Origin: Verrucomicrobiota bacterium
GTDB lineage: Bacteria; Verrucomicrobiota; Verrucomicrobiia; Limisphaerales; JACRJZ01
Length of the DNA stretch: 38,072 bases
NCBI GenBank assembly: GCA_016219875.1
Contig: JACRJZ010000011.1
Span: forward strand, 1 to 38,072
Direction: 5' to 3'
Shown here: positions 24,799 to 33,010 of the stretch, in pieces
Numbering within the stretch: position 1 is the first letter of the stretch
How the letters are laid out: the number at the start of each line of letters is the position of its first letter
Translations under genes and position numbers: made by a program
Notes under the pieces: generated by a model
Databases searched by the model: none
Told to the model about the DNA's origin: nothing
Seen by the model: only the letters and a program-made list of their open reading frames with translations

Positions 24799-26300
24799 CA
24801 GTACCGGTAATGCTCGGCCTTGTAGGGGCCGTCCACGGGCACGCCGAGGTAGTCGGCCTGCTTCTGGGAGAGCTTGGTCAGCTTGACGCCGATCTTCTCC
24901 AGGTGCAGGCGGGCGACTTCTTCGTCGAGGCGCTTGGGCAGGCGATAGACGCCGATCTTGGCCGTGGCCTGGTTCTTCCACAGGTCCAGTTGCGCGAGGC
25001 ACTGGTTGGTGAAGGAGTTGGACATGACGAAGCTGGGATGGCCCGTGGCGCAACCGAGGTTCACCAAGCGGCCTTCGGCGAGCATGTAGATGCTGTGGCC
25101 ATCCGCGAAGGTGTATTTGTCCACCTGCGGTTTGATGGTGAGCTTCTTCACGCCCTTGGCCTTGTTGAGGCGATCGACCTGAATCTCGTTATCGAAGTGG
25201 CCAATGTTGCAGACGATGGCCTGGTCTTTCATCTTGGCCATGTGCTCGAGCGTGATGATGTCGCAGTTGCCGGTGGTCGTCACGTAGAGGTCCGCGGTGC
25301 CGAGGGTGTCCTCGACGGTGGTGACTTCGAAGCCTTCCATCGCGGCCTGGAGGGCGTTGATGGGGTCGATCTCGGTCACGATCACGCGGGCGCCGAAGCC
25401 ACGCAGGGAGTGCGAGGAGCCTTTGCCCACGTCGCCGTAGCCGCAGACGCAAGCAACCTTGCCGGCGACCATGACATCGGTGGCGCGCTTGATGCCGTCA
25501 GCCAGCGACTCGCGGCAGCCGTAGAGGTTGTCGAACTTGGACTTGGTGACGGAGTCGTTGACGTTGATGGCGGGGACGAGGAGCTTGCCGGCCTCGAGCA
25601 TCTGGTAGAGGCGATGCACGCCGGTGGTGGTTTCTTCGCTGACGCCTTTCCAGTCTTTCACGACTTCGTGCCAGAAGCCGGGGCGCTCCTTGGCGACGCG
25701 CTTGAGGAGGTCTTTGATGACCTGCTCTTCGTGGCTGCCGCTCGGGGTGTTGACCCAGTCGGAACCGTTTTCCAACTCGTAGCCTTTGTGGATGAGGAGC
25801 GTGGCGTCGCCACCGTCATCGACGATGAGCTGCGGGCCTTTCATGCCGGGGTGGGTGAGGGCGTCGAGGGTGCAATCCCAGTATTCTTCGAGGGTCTCGC
25901 CTTTCCACGCGAAGACGGGAATGCCGGCAGCCGCGATGGCCGCGGCGGCGTGGTCCTGGGTGGAGAAGATGTTGCAGCTCGCCCAGCGCACGGAGGCGCC
26001 GAGCTCGGCGAGGGTCTCGATGAGGATGGCCGTCTCGATGGTCATGTGCAGAGAGCCGGTGACGCGAACGCCTTTGAGGGGCTTCTGCGGTCCGTACTTC
26101 GCGCGGATGGACATGAGGCCGGGCATTTCGTGCTCGGAGACTTGGATGGTCTTGCGGCCCCACTCGGCAAGCGAGAGATCGCGGACTTTGAAGTCGGGGG
26201 CTTTCGCGGCGGGTTTGCCGTTGCCGATCTTGGCGGCGCCAGCCTTGGTGGCGGTCTTGGCGAGCTTGGCGCGGGAGGGAGGGAGTTTGATCGATGACAT
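24798..26300 (-). CDS. ahcY: Adenosylhomocysteinase (S-adenosylhomocysteine hydrolase)
   Basis: 500 residues from the ATG at 26300 (MSSIKLPPS). An in-frame ATG 15 bp upstream lies inside a repeat array and is less likely. The enzyme reversibly hydrolyses S-adenosylhomocysteine to adenosine and homocysteine using bound NAD+, removing the product inhibitor of methyltransferases. Visible family motifs: '[21 protein letters not shown]', '[17 protein letters not shown]', '[23 protein letters not shown]', the NAD site '[26 protein letters not shown]', '[11 protein letters not shown]', and the C-terminal '[11 protein letters not shown]'. An Ala/Lys-rich N-terminal extension of about 40 residues precedes the conserved core and is unusual. 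It follows metK by 46 bp and is probably co-transcribed with it. Confidence 0.96.
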   Translation of the reverse strand: MSSIKLPPSRAKLAKTATKAGAAKIGNGKPAAKAPDFKVRDLSLAEWGRKTIQVSEHEMPGLMSIRAKYGPQKPLKGVRVTGSLHMTIETAILIETLAELGASVRWASCNIFSTQDHAAAAIAAAGIPVFAWKGETLEEYWDCTLDALTHPGMKGPQLIVDDGGDATLLIHKGYELENGSDWVNTPSGSHEEQVIKDLLKRVAKERPGFWHEVVKDWKGVSEETTTGVHRLYQMLEAGKLLVPAINVNDSVTKSKFDNLYGCRESLADGIKRATDVMVAGKVACVCGYGDVGKGSSHSLRGFGARVIVTEIDPINALQAAMEGFEVTTVEDTLGTADLYVTTTGNCDIITLEHMAKMKDQAIVCNIGHFDNEIQVDRLNKAKGVKKLTIKPQVDKYTFADGHSIYMLAEGRLVNLGCATGHPSFVMSNSFTNQCLAQLDLWKNQATAKIGVYRLPKRLDEEVARLHLEKIGVKLTKLSQKQADYLGVPVDGPYKAEHYRY

Positions 26301-26335
26301 AGTTTTCAGTTTCAAGTGTTCAGTGTTCAGTCCTG
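26301..26335 (-). repeat. Degenerate heptanucleotide array filling the ahcY ribosome-binding region
   Basis: Five 7-nt units at 26301, 26308, 26315, 26322 and 26329 (AGTTTTC, AGTTTCA, AGTGTTC twice, AGTCCTG). The array starts at the base directly before the ahcY start codon and occupies 35 of the 46 bp between metK and ahcY. No Shine-Dalgarno sequence is left in this space. Confidence 0.75.
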
Positions 26336-26346
26336 AAATGTGAAAC

Positions 26347-27525
26347 TCATCTCACCGCCCTCTTCAACGCCGCGGCCTTGTCCGTCTTCTCCCAAGTGAT
26401 GCTGGCCAGATCGTCGATCTTTCCGAAATGGCCGTAGTTGGTGGTCTTGCTGTAGATCGGCCGGAGCAGGTTGAGCTGCTTGATGATGTCCGCCGGCTTG
26501 AAGCTGAAGACTTGGCGGACGGCGTCGGTGATTTGCTCGTCGCTGACGGTGCCGGTGCCGAAGGTGTCCACCGAAACCGAAACCGGATCAGGATAGCCGA
26601 TGGCGTAGGCGAACTGAATCTCCGCCTTCGTGGCCAGACCGGCGGCCACGATGTTCTTGGCCACGTAACGGCCCATGTAGGCGGCGCTGCGGTCCACCTT
26701 GGACGGGTCCTTGCCGGAGAACGCGCCGCCGCCGTGACGGCCCATGCCGCCGTAGCTATCGACAATGATCTTGCGCCCGGTCAAGCCGGTGTCGCCTTGC
26801 GGCCCCCCTGTGACGAAGCGGCCGGTGGGGTTGATCAAATAGAGCGTGTCCTTGTCAAGCATGTCGGCCGGGATGACTTTCCGAACGACGTTCTTGATGA
26901 TGAAGCGTTCGATCTCCTCGTGCTCCACGTCGGCGGCGTGCTGAGTGGAGACAACGACGTTGGTGACGCGGGTCGGCTTGCCGTCCACGTATTCCACCGA
27001 AACCTGGCTCTTGGCATCGGGACGGAGCCACTTGGGTCCGCTGTTCTTGCGGATGCGCGTGAGCTCGCGGCCCAGGCGATGCGCGAACATGATTGGCGCC
27101 GGCATCAATTCAGGGGTGTCATCGCAGGCGTATCCGAACATCAGGCCCTGGTCGCCGGCGCCTTGCTCGGCCTTCTTCTTGCCTTTGGCGGCCTTGGCAT
27201 CGACGCCCTGGGAGATGTCCGGCGACTGCTTGGTCACGTACACGTTCACGAAGACCTTGTCGGCGTGGAACACGTCGTCGTCGTGCGTGTAGCCGATGTC
27301 GCGGATGGCCTGGCGGGCGATGGCCGCAAAGTCGAGCGTGGCCCGGGTGGTGATCTCACCCCCGACCACGACCACGTTGCTCTTGGCGTAGCACTCGCAG
27401 GCCACGCGGCTGAACTTGTCCTGCGCCAGGCAGGCGTCCAGCACGGCGTCCGAAATGGTGTCGCACACTTTGTCCGGGTGGCCTTCGCCCACGGACTCCG
27501 ACGAGAAGATGAAACGTTTGCTCAT
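26347..27525 (-). CDS. metK: S-adenosylmethionine synthase
   Basis: 392 residues, full length. MetK makes S-adenosylmethionine from methionine and ATP. N-terminal '[24 protein letters not shown]' carries the substrate-binding H and D. The signature hexapeptide region reads '[12 protein letters not shown]', and the glycine-rich signature is '[22 protein letters not shown]'. The 'ATLDF...IRDIGY' segment is present. An insertion between residues about 105 and 125 ('[13 protein letters not shown]') is Lys/Ala-rich and lineage-specific. ahcY follows, so the two genes together make SAM and clear SAH. I looked for a SAM riboswitch upstream and saw none. Confidence 0.97.
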   Translation of the reverse strand: MSKRFIFSSESVGEGHPDKVCDTISDAVLDACLAQDKFSRVACECYAKSNVVVVGGEITTRATLDFAAIARQAIRDIGYTHDDDVFHADKVFVNVYVTKQSPDISQGVDAKAAKGKKKAEQGAGDQGLMFGYACDDTPELMPAPIMFAHRLGRELTRIRKNSGPKWLRPDAKSQVSVEYVDGKPTRVTNVVVSTQHAADVEHEEIERFIIKNVVRKVIPADMLDKDTLYLINPTGRFVTGGPQGDTGLTGRKIIVDSYGGMGRHGGGAFSGKDPSKVDRSAAYMGRYVAKNIVAAGLATKAEIQFAYAIGYPDPVSVSVDTFGTGTVSDEQITDAVRQVFSFKPADIIKQLNLLRPIYSKTTNYGHFGKIDDLASITWEKTDKAAALKRAVR

Positions 27526-27581
27526 TCTAGTTTGCTCTGTTGACCGCGTATCAAACCGTCATATTGACGTATCGTGATCGG

Positions 27582-27609
27582 AAGATAGGAGTTTGCTGGT
27601 TCGCGTCAA
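27582..27609 (-). promoter_or_regulatory. Candidate sigma-70-type promoter for metK-ahcY
   Basis: On the minus strand, TTGACG (27609-27604) and TATCTT (27587-27582) are separated by 16 bp and lie about 57-84 bp before the metK start codon. The -35 element matches five of six consensus bases, the -10 four of six. Confidence 0.35.
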
Positions 27610-27676
27610 CAGGGAATTCCGGGAAGTTGCGCCGGCTCCCTGTCCCGAGCGCGGAGCGAAGTCGGCGCTCTCCCGC

Positions 27677-29248
27677 TCAGGAAGTGGCGCCGGCGCAGTC
27701 GGGAAAAAGCCGGCGCAGACGCCGCCTTGACCAGAGCATGAAGGCCGCGTCGGTGAACAGAGACAACGGAACGAGGTTGAACAGCAGCACCCACGACGAA
27801 CCAGGGCCGCCGATCATCACCAGCAGTGTGCGGAGCAAGGCCGTATGGAGGATCCACGGCAGCACCGTGACGAGCAGGAACGTCTTCGCCACGGCGCCGC
27901 CCGGACGCCTGGAGGCGAGGGCAGCCCAGGCGCCGAACCAAGTGAGGGCCGCGGCGTCTGCAAACAACACCAGAGCGCGGCCAGGAAGCAAGATGGCCAT
28001 CTGGAGGGAATACGAATTCAGACCGAGGGTGACGCCAGCGGCGATGGGTTGCGCCAGGAGAGCAATCAGGAGCGGCACCAGCAGCACGTCCCGCAGCGCC
28101 TGCCGCTGTCCGCGCAAGAGGTCGGCGCGGCGGAGCGGCGTGCAGAGCAACAACTCCAGCGTGCCCGTGCGGCGTGCCTCAACGAAGAACCGGCACGCCA
28201 GATACGCGATAAAGATCCGCACGCTGAAATGCACGATTAACGGTCCGTAGGCAAATAGGCCCCAGCCAAACAACGGAGCGCGTGTGCCGCGGAAGAAATA
28301 GAAGAGCGGCTGCGCGAACGCTCCCAGCATCACGAACCCGGCCACGGCCCAAATCCACGGGCGCAGCCCCGGCTGGCGGCGGGCCAGCCAGCGAATGGGA
28401 TTCTGGCTCAGGAGCGGTTGTCGAGCGGCCCGGCGGCCCGGCGCGGCGCGGCGCGTGCGCGTGGCGGGCGCCGTGGGCGGATCGGGTCCTTCACGCAAGC
28501 CGCGCTGGGCGCGGATCGCGGCCCACACCAGCAGTCCGACGCTGATTGTCTGGAGCACCACCATCGAGGCCCAGAACAGGCGCGGCGCCGCGCGGTATCC
28601 CGCGTCGGAGGCCATGTACCAGGCAAAGCCCGGGCTGGCCAGCGAGCACCAGGCGGTGGCCGGAGTGAAGGTCCGCCAGCGCAGCAAGCCGTCGAGCAGC
28701 GGCGGCACCGCCACCAGCAACAGCAGCAGCCCAAGCGTGGTGAACAGGGATTTCATTTCCTCGCGATGATGGCTGGAGACGCACATCCCCATCGACAGCG
28801 CGAGGCAGAGCGAGACGACCAGCACCGAAGCCATGCGCGCCAACTCCGCGCCGGCGACCCCTCCGGCCAGCACCGGCAAACCCAGCACCGGCAGGATGGA
28901 CAGGAGGCTGTAGAACGAATTCAGCGACGCCGCGGCGAGCTTGCCCAACACCACGTCGTAGCCTTTGAGATCGGTCAGGAACAACAGCCCCAGCGTGCCC
29001 TCGCGCTTCTCCCCGCTCAGGCAATCGGCGGTTTGCCGCGCGCCTTCCAACAAGCAATACATCAGGGCCAGGACCGACAACATCGTGAAGAGCTGGCGGC
29101 CCATGACGCCGGGGTTCGGATGATTGCCGAGCAGGATTGGCAGCGCGAGCAGCGACGCCAGTCCCACCGCCGCCCAGCGCACGCGCCACGTCACGGCTTG
29201 CCGCGAGCGCACGAGGAGTTCCCGATGGACGATGGGCAGGAAGGTCAT
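27677..29248 (-). CDS. ABC-2-type (GldF-like) permease, paralog 1
   Basis: 523 residues from the ATG at 29248, chosen because it gives MTFLPIVHRELLVRSRQ, matching the N-termini of the two paralogs upstream (ATG 29263, overlapping the previous stop, is possible). About ten to twelve hydrophobic membrane segments. The family block after the second helix reads 'LSGEKREGTLGLLFLTDLKGYDVVLGKLAA', typical of ABC-2 membrane subunits that drive export or gliding-type processes. A cytoplasmic Arg/Ala-rich loop around residues 260-290 precedes 'SQNPIRWLARRQPGLRPWIW'. It is the last gene of three tandem paralogs; no ATPase gene is in the window. The substrate is unknown. Confidence 0.85.
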   Translation of the reverse strand: MTFLPIVHRELLVRSRQAVTWRVRWAAVGLASLLALPILLGNHPNPGVMGRQLFTMLSVLALMYCLLEGARQTADCLSGEKREGTLGLLFLTDLKGYDVVLGKLAAASLNSFYSLLSILPVLGLPVLAGGVAGAELARMASVLVVSLCLALSMGMCVSSHHREEMKSLFTTLGLLLLLVAVPPLLDGLLRWRTFTPATAWCSLASPGFAWYMASDAGYRAAPRLFWASMVVLQTISVGLLVWAAIRAQRGLREGPDPPTAPATRTRRAAPGRRAARQPLLSQNPIRWLARRQPGLRPWIWAVAGFVMLGAFAQPLFYFFRGTRAPLFGWGLFAYGPLIVHFSVRIFIAYLACRFFVEARRTGTLELLLCTPLRRADLLRGQRQALRDVLLVPLLIALLAQPIAAGVTLGLNSYSLQMAILLPGRALVLFADAAALTWFGAWAALASRRPGGAVAKTFLLVTVLPWILHTALLRTLLVMIGGPGSSWVLLFNLVPLSLFTDAAFMLWSRRRLRRLFPDCAGATS

Positions 29249-29259
29249 GGCACTCTTCC

Positions 29260-30945
29260 TCATGGTCCGCCGCGCGGATCGGATGGCTGGGCGGCGGCGC
29301 TGCGGAAGTTGTTGATCAGTTTCCCGTGTGCCCAGATCGCGAAGACGGCGCTCTTGGCCAACAGGATGCCCGGCGTGGCGATCCCGCAAGAGAATGCGGC
29401 CGGTGGCAGCGAAGCCACGAACGGCAGCACTTCCACCCACAGCACGGTGCGTCCCCAGGCCCGGGCGGGATTCCGGGAAACCAGGCTGAGCCACATGCCC
29501 ACTCGAACCATCGCGGCCAGGTCGAGCGCGAACAGCAGCACGCTGCCGCCGAACAACATTCCGACCCCCAACATCGTGAAGAAGCCGTCCAGCCCGCGGC
29601 CCTGGCCCAGCGTCTGAACGCAGAGCGCCAGGAAGAAGAGGAACTCGATCGCCAGCAAGCAGACCAACGGCGCAAGAAACCGCCGCTTCAGGGCCAGGTC
29701 CTGGCCTTGGATCAATTCACGGACTTCGAGCGGCGTGGCCAGCAGCAGTTCCAGCAGGCCGGAGCGCCGCAAGTCGCCGAACGCATGACACGCCTCCCAG
29801 CCGATCCACATCGCCAGCACCGTGTGCAGCCCGAGGCTGGCCAGCCAGAGAGGAAACGCGACGGCCGCCAATCCGTCCGAGGCGCTGACCGCGACTCCGA
29901 CCAACAAGGCAGCCCCTGCCACCGGCGCCCAGATGAGCGAAACCTCCCGCACGCCCAAGGCAGCGAGCCGGAACGCAATTGCAGAACCCCGTAGCGGCGT
30001 CTCGGTGGAGCGCCGCCCTTCTCCGATTCCGGGCCAAACCGTGCGGCGCTCTGCCGAGACGCCGCTACGCCCGCGAGGTTCTGCAATTGGATCCAGGAAC
30101 GCCGGATCGGCCTCCAGCCGGTTCTGTTCTTCGCCGGCGCGCCGGCGTTGGCCCGGCCCCGCGGTTTGCCGGCGGACTTCACGGCCCGCGCCCCGCTCGC
30201 GTTCTTCCCAAGTCCGCGGCAACAGCACACTCGCCAGCGCCAGCCAGCCCCAAGACATCAAATGCACCAGCGTCAGTGACCTCCAATACGCGGCGGGGTT
30301 CCGGGCAAACTCGGTTTCAAAGGCGCGACTGAACATCGCCCAAGGACTGGCGAGTGACATTTCCTCAAAGCCCCCGCTCAGTTTCGCGAGCCACGGCACC
30401 CCGAGCGTGAAGAACATCATCAGCATCACGGATCCGGACCACGCGCGGCGCTCGTCACGGCTGACGGACGAAACGAAGAGGCCCGCGGCGAGCGAGAAGA
30501 ACAGCGTCTGCATGAGCGTGAGCGTCAGACGCCAGAACTCGCCCAGCGTCACGCCGCCGCAAAGCAGTGAGAGGCCGATCACGGGAACCATCGCCAACAG
30601 GACGAAGAACGCGCCGAGCGCCGCGCCCATGAACTTGCCCAGCACCACGTCGTAGCCCTTGAGATCGGTCAGGAACAACAACCCCAGCGTGCCGTGGCGC
30701 TTTTCTTCGCTCAGGCAATCGGCGGTGTTGCGCACCCCTTCGAGCAGGCAGAACAGCCAAGCGGGCCAGGCCAGCCAGAGGAACAGCTTTTTCCCGACGG
30801 TGCCCGGCCCGAAGAGCACCGCGCCAATCATCATCACGCCGGCGAGGGCCGCCCCGATCAGCGCCGCGCTGCACCGCAGCCAGTACGTCCCCGGCCGGCG
30901 GGCGCGGGTCCGCAGCTCTCGTTCGACGATGGGGAGAAATGTCAT
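29260..30945 (-). CDS. ABC-2-type (GldF-like) permease, paralog 2, carrying an in-frame REP-pair insertion
   Basis: 561 residues from ATG 30945 (MTFLPIVERELRTRARR). Membrane protein with the family block 'LSEEKRHGTLGLLFLTDLKGYDVVLGKFMG' and about ten or more membrane segments. The middle cytoplasmic loop contains ~42 residues ('FLDPIAEPRGRSGVSAERRTV...PLRGSAIA') encoded by an inserted palindromic repeat (29970-30102). Without it the sequence would read 'LEADPAFRLAALGVRE', which aligns with 'LEANPIHWLTSRERFK' in paralog 3. The insertion keeps the frame, so the protein may still work, with a longer loop. It starts 20 bp after the stop of paralog 3 and ends 12 bp before the chosen start of paralog 1, so one operon is likely. 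Confidence 0.85.
   Translation of the reverse strand: MTFLPIVERELRTRARRPGTYWLRCSAALIGAALAGVMMIGAVLFGPGTVGKKLFLWLAWPAWLFCLLEGVRNTADCLSEEKRHGTLGLLFLTDLKGYDVVLGKFMGAALGAFFVLLAMVPVIGLSLLCGGVTLGEFWRLTLTLMQTLFFSLAAGLFVSSVSRDERRAWSGSVMLMMFFTLGVPWLAKLSGGFEEMSLASPWAMFSRAFETEFARNPAAYWRSLTLVHLMSWGWLALASVLLPRTWEERERGAGREVRRQTAGPGQRRRAGEEQNRLEADPAFLDPIAEPRGRSGVSAERRTVWPGIGEGRRSTETPLRGSAIAFRLAALGVREVSLIWAPVAGAALLVGVAVSASDGLAAVAFPLWLASLGLHTVLAMWIGWEACHAFGDLRRSGLLELLLATPLEVRELIQGQDLALKRRFLAPLVCLLAIEFLFFLALCVQTLGQGRGLDGFFTMLGVGMLFGGSVLLFALDLAAMVRVGMWLSLVSRNPARAWGRTVLWVEVLPFVASLPPAAFSCGIATPGILLAKSAVFAIWAHGKLINNFRSAAAQPSDPRGGP
29970..30102. repeat. REP-pair (BIME-like) insertion inside a permease gene, flanked by 7-bp direct repeats
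   Basis: The 7-mer GGAACGC occurs at 29970-29976 and again at 30096-30102. Between them, two REP-like units face each other: GTAG at 29991 with hairpin CGGCG-CTC/GAG-CGCCG, and the inverse ending in CTAC at 30068. GTAGCGGCGTCTCGG (29991-30005) is exactly complementary to 30054-30068. The outer sequence CAATTGCAGAACC (29976-29988) is exactly complementary to 30077-30089. The net insertion (one 7-mer plus 119 bp) is 126 bp, exactly 42 codons with no stop. Confidence 0.82.
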
Positions 30946-30964
30946 GGACCTTGAGCTTCCACCC

Positions 30965-32623
30965 TCATCCCCTCCGCCTGTCGCCAAAGAGCCGTCCTAG
31001 CACGCCAGGGGAGTGGGCCTCGAAACGGCGGGTGGCGGTTTCCCGGAATTCGTCGTGGAGCTGAGTTTTGGCCCACAGACCGAAGAGAACGTTGTTCACT
31101 CCGCCGACGATGAACCAGCCGAGGGTCACGGCCGTGGGGCCAAACCAGGAAGGCCCGCTCGAGTGGGTGGCGGACGCAACGACAACGACGGCCGCCATCA
31201 GTCCGGCGAACAGCAGCCACGGCACCAGGCACACGCGGACCAGGGCGGCGGTGGCGGCGCGGTGCGGACTGCGACTGTTCAGCCCCATCCACAAACCCAC
31301 CCAACTGAGCGTGGCCATGTCCCACCCCAACATGCCCATGCCGGCCAGCCACACCACGACCCAGGCGGACTCGTCGCCGTGGAAGTGATTCAACCCGCGC
31401 ATTATGAAATAGAGATCGACCACCAGGACCGCTGCGGTCGGCCCGGCGAACTGCCGCGCCAGCGATTGCCGCTGGCCGCGCAGGATGTCGCGCACGCTCA
31501 GCGGCGTGGCCAGGAGCAACTCCAGCGCGCCGCTGCGGCGGTCTTCGGCGAAGCGCCGGCTCGACTCCGTGGCCATCCACACTTTCAGCAGCGTGTGGGC
31601 TGTCAGCGCGGCGGGAACGCACGCAACCTCGAACCAGTCGCGGCCCACTTCGATTTCGCCCCAAATCCAAAACCCGGCCGCCAGCGCCAGCCCGATCCAA
31701 ACCAAGCCGGTCTTGAAGCGTTCGCGGCTCGTGAGCCAGTGAATGGGATTGGCTTCCAGCAGTTGCCGGCGCCAGGCGAGGCGGACTTCCGCGGAGCCGA
31801 ACTGCCACTGCTCCCACCGTTCGCGCCAGTTGCCCTGGCCGTGGCCGGTGGATTTCTCCTGCCACGTTCGCGGCACGATCAGGCAGGCCAGCGCCAGGAA
31901 CAGCCAACTGAGGCTTTGCACGACCAGGAGCGAAACCCAGAAATTATCGGCCAGCGTGGTTGGCTTGAAGTTGGTGTCGAACGCCAGCCAGCAAGTGTAG
32001 CTCGGACTGAGAAGCTGGAACAGCGGGGCCACGGAAGATTGGCCGTTCGCTGCTGCGAGCAAGCTGCCAATCACTGGCAGAACGGCGGACAGGAAGACGA
32101 TCAGGAACGTGGCCCCAACGGCCTTGCGGTCGTCCCGGCTGAGGGACGAACAGAACAGCCCCGCCGCGAGCGAGAACAGCAGGTTGCTCACGCTGGCCAG
32201 GACCACGCGCCAGAACTCCTGCGGCGCGACGCCGCCCATGAGCTGCGCGAGGCCGAGCACCGGAAACATCCCCACCATCGCGTAGGAGGCGTTGAGCGAA
32301 GTGGCCGCCAGTTTCCCGAGCACGATGTCGTAGCCGCGCAGGTCGGTGAGGAAAAGCAGGCCGAGCGTGCCCTCGCGCTTCTCCTCGCTCAAGGAGTCGG
32401 CGGTCGTGCGCAGCCCCACGAGCAGCGCGTAGAGATTGGTGAGGACCGTCAGCGTGACGAAGAGCAGGAGGCCCGTTTGCTTGGAAGGCCCGCTGTGGGC
32501 GAGGAGGAGAATCCACGCGGCGGCCCCCACCGCGGCCAGGGCCGCGCCCAGCCGCAGCCAGTAGGTCGCCCCTTTGCGCGAGGCGACCCGCAGTTCCCGT
32601 CCGACGATGGGCAAGAAGATCAT
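30965..32623 (-). CDS. ABC-2-type (GldF-like) permease, paralog 3
   Basis: 552 residues from ATG 32623 (MIFLPIVGRELRVASRKGATYWLR); longer in-frame readings upstream add non-conserved sequence. Same architecture as the two downstream paralogs: an N-terminal 'FLPIVxREL' cytoplasmic helix, then paired membrane helices, then the signature 'LSEEKREGTLGLLFLTDLRGYDIVLGKLAA' at about residues 85-115. A polar loop of about 50 residues ('EKSTGHGQGNWRERWEQWQFG...') is followed by more membrane helices and a short basic tail ending DRRRG. First gene of the three-gene set. The repeated signature and collinearity indicate tandem duplication, but the paralogs are well diverged, so not recent. Confidence 0.86.
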   Translation of the reverse strand: MIFLPIVGRELRVASRKGATYWLRLGAALAAVGAAAWILLLAHSGPSKQTGLLLFVTLTVLTNLYALLVGLRTTADSLSEEKREGTLGLLFLTDLRGYDIVLGKLAATSLNASYAMVGMFPVLGLAQLMGGVAPQEFWRVVLASVSNLLFSLAAGLFCSSLSRDDRKAVGATFLIVFLSAVLPVIGSLLAAANGQSSVAPLFQLLSPSYTCWLAFDTNFKPTTLADNFWVSLLVVQSLSWLFLALACLIVPRTWQEKSTGHGQGNWRERWEQWQFGSAEVRLAWRRQLLEANPIHWLTSRERFKTGLVWIGLALAAGFWIWGEIEVGRDWFEVACVPAALTAHTLLKVWMATESSRRFAEDRRSGALELLLATPLSVRDILRGQRQSLARQFAGPTAAVLVVDLYFIMRGLNHFHGDESAWVVVWLAGMGMLGWDMATLSWVGLWMGLNSRSPHRAATAALVRVCLVPWLLFAGLMAAVVVVASATHSSGPSWFGPTAVTLGWFIVGGVNNVLFGLWAKTQLHDEFRETATRRFEAHSPGVLGRLFGDRRRG

Positions 32624-33010
32624 GGATGCGCGTCCTGCGTGCTGGCTGGTACGTTTCACACTTCCGACGAAGCGGGCAAGAGGTTTTCTCTTGGGCTTGA
32701 TTCCATCGTGAAGCTGAATCGGGCGGGCCGCTTTGAGGTTGTAAATCTCCGCCAGCCTGTTATCAGAGCCGCGTTCCCGGCTGCGGCTTACTGACCGCGG
32801 CCCGCTGGCGCGAACCGGACGACAAAGGGCTATCATGAGCCGTTCTTCCATGGCGGCGCGGAGTGGTGTCCTCGGCAAGGACACCGAGGGTGTCTTGCAC
32901 CCTCGCCCGGCAAGCCCCAGGGCGCGCCCCTGCTCTGAAGTGGCTGTTCAGTGGAACACAACTCTCTTCACCACCAACGACCCTCCAACAGAAACCTCAA
33001 ACTCCATCCT
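32624..33010. promoter_or_regulatory. Divergent intergenic region with two adjoining hairpins
   Basis: This 387-bp region separates the minus-strand permease set from the + strand S74 gene and should hold both promoters; I could not pick them with confidence. Two 7-bp hairpins abut without a gap: GGTGTCC/GGACACC (32865-32871 with 32879-32885) and GAGGGTG/CACCCTC (32886-32892 with 32898-32904). They lie about 105-145 bp before the ATG at 33011, so they may be in its leader. They may equally be another small dispersed repeat. Confidence 0.45.

Noticed and set aside
27526..27676. SAM or SAH riboswitch before metK
   Set aside because: None of the SAM-I, SAM-II, SAM-IV or SAH core motifs could be matched in the 150 bp; only a promoter-like pair is visible.
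29249..29494. 82-residue N-terminal extension of permease paralog 1
   Set aside because: It overlaps the end of paralog 2 and is Arg-rich without conservation; the paralogs fix the start at MTFLPIV.
31013..32794. 593-codon + strand frame opposite the third permease
   Set aside because: Antisense shadow of a membrane protein gene; Gln/Arg/Glu-rich, no domain.
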